DNA of 6,070 nucleotides from Methanomicrobiales archaeon (GTDB lineage Archaea; Halobacteriota; Methanomicrobia; Methanomicrobiales; JACTUA01), in contig JAJRCO010000234.1 of NCBI GenBank assembly GCA_028678905.1, positions 1-6,070 on the forward strand. The letters run 5' to 3'. Shown here piece by piece: positions 5,873 through 6,070 of the stretch. The translations under genes were made by a program, and so were the position numbers. The notes below the pieces were generated by a model. That model worked only from the letters and a program-made list of their open reading frames with translations. It searched no databases and was not told the DNA's origin. How positions within the stretch are numbered: position 1 is the first letter of the stretch; each line of letters begins with the position of its first letter.

Positions 5873-6070
5873 ATGAAATCAAGGAATGTAATATTAGTAT
5901 ACGGATTACTAATCCTCTTAATCGTGTTTTCGGGCTGTATTACACAGCAAAGTAAATCCCCACCAACTTCAGAGATAACTAAAAGTTCTAAAATATTATT
6001 AGGTTCGAACATTGAGGTTTTATCTCAATCTATCCCTCAAGAGGGGGGCGCCATCTCGGTAAATATTCCG
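5873..6070 (+). CDS. Predicted lipoprotein, N-terminal part only (runs off the window)
   Basis: An open frame of 66 codons starts at the ATG at 5873 and continues through the last base. Residues 1-22 form a lipoprotein signal: a basic start (MKSR), a hydrophobic core at about 6-19, and the lipobox VFSGC with C22 as the anchor. A Ser/Thr/Pro-rich spacer (about 24-40) follows, then the start of what looks like a beta-rich domain (ILLGSNIEVLSQSIPQEGG, ending ISVNIP). The function cannot be read from this portion. Upstream lies an AT-rich stretch with TATA-like CTTAAAAG near 5829-5836 and no strong Shine-Dalgarno site. With the lipoprotein at 3870 and the TPR gene it forms a run of envelope proteins on one strand. 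Confidence 0.78.
   Translation, partial: MKSRNVILVYGLLILLIVFSGCITQQSKSPPTSEITKSSKILLGSNIEVLSQSIPQEGGAISVNIP

Noticed and set aside
1..6070. CRISPR array, insertion sequence or tRNA-flanked integration site
   Set aside because: No regularly spaced repeats, transposase, integrase, tRNA gene or matching terminal repeats were seen anywhere in the window.

Overview
The window most likely comes from a methanogenic euryarchaeon, probably of the Methanomicrobia/Methanomicrobiales type. This is inferred from protein families, since no rRNA or marker-gene comparison is possible here. The main clues are a threonyl-tRNA synthetase carrying the archaeal D-aminoacyl-tRNA-deacylase-like editing domain, a dCTP deaminase with the motif pattern of archaeal bifunctional DCD-DUT enzymes, archaeal-looking TATA elements, and exported TPR and lipoprotein genes of a kind common in these archaea.

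Layout. The left part (about 1-3590) is GC-rich and reads entirely on the minus strand. In transcription order it holds dcd (3590-3033), thrS (2978-1149) and a proline dehydrogenase-family gene (947-147). All three are intact housekeeping or metabolic genes. They are separated by gaps of 54 and 201 bases, so they may form separate transcription units. The gap after thrS contains two adjacent perfect hairpins enclosed by a discontinuous outer stem. Bases 1-146 hold no gene I can support, only GC-rich inverted repeats at the end of the proline dehydrogenase gene.

A transition zone (3591-3869) contains a 53-codon stretch on the plus strand that reads like the tail of a protein cut off from its upstream part by the dcd start region. 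It also holds the putative promoter of the next gene.

The right part (about 3760-6070) is clearly AT-richer, reads on the plus strand, and encodes secreted or surface proteins. These are a lipoprotein with an OB-fold-like domain and a cysteine-rich C-terminal half, a TPR-repeat protein with a signal peptide and a C-terminal membrane anchor, and the first 66 codons of another lipoprotein that runs off the window. A possible 29-residue small ORF lies between the first two. The shift in base composition, strand and gene content suggests an accessory island next to a core-genome block. I see no transposase, integrase, CRISPR array, tRNA gene or convincing attachment site.

Functionally, the left genes cover nucleotide pool balance (dCTP to dUMP/dUTP), threonine charging with proofreading, and proline oxidation. 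The right genes look like a cell-envelope module of unknown function. No known defence or biosynthetic system is recognisable, and the unexplained parts are the envelope cluster, the plus-strand gene remnant and the structured thrS 3' region.
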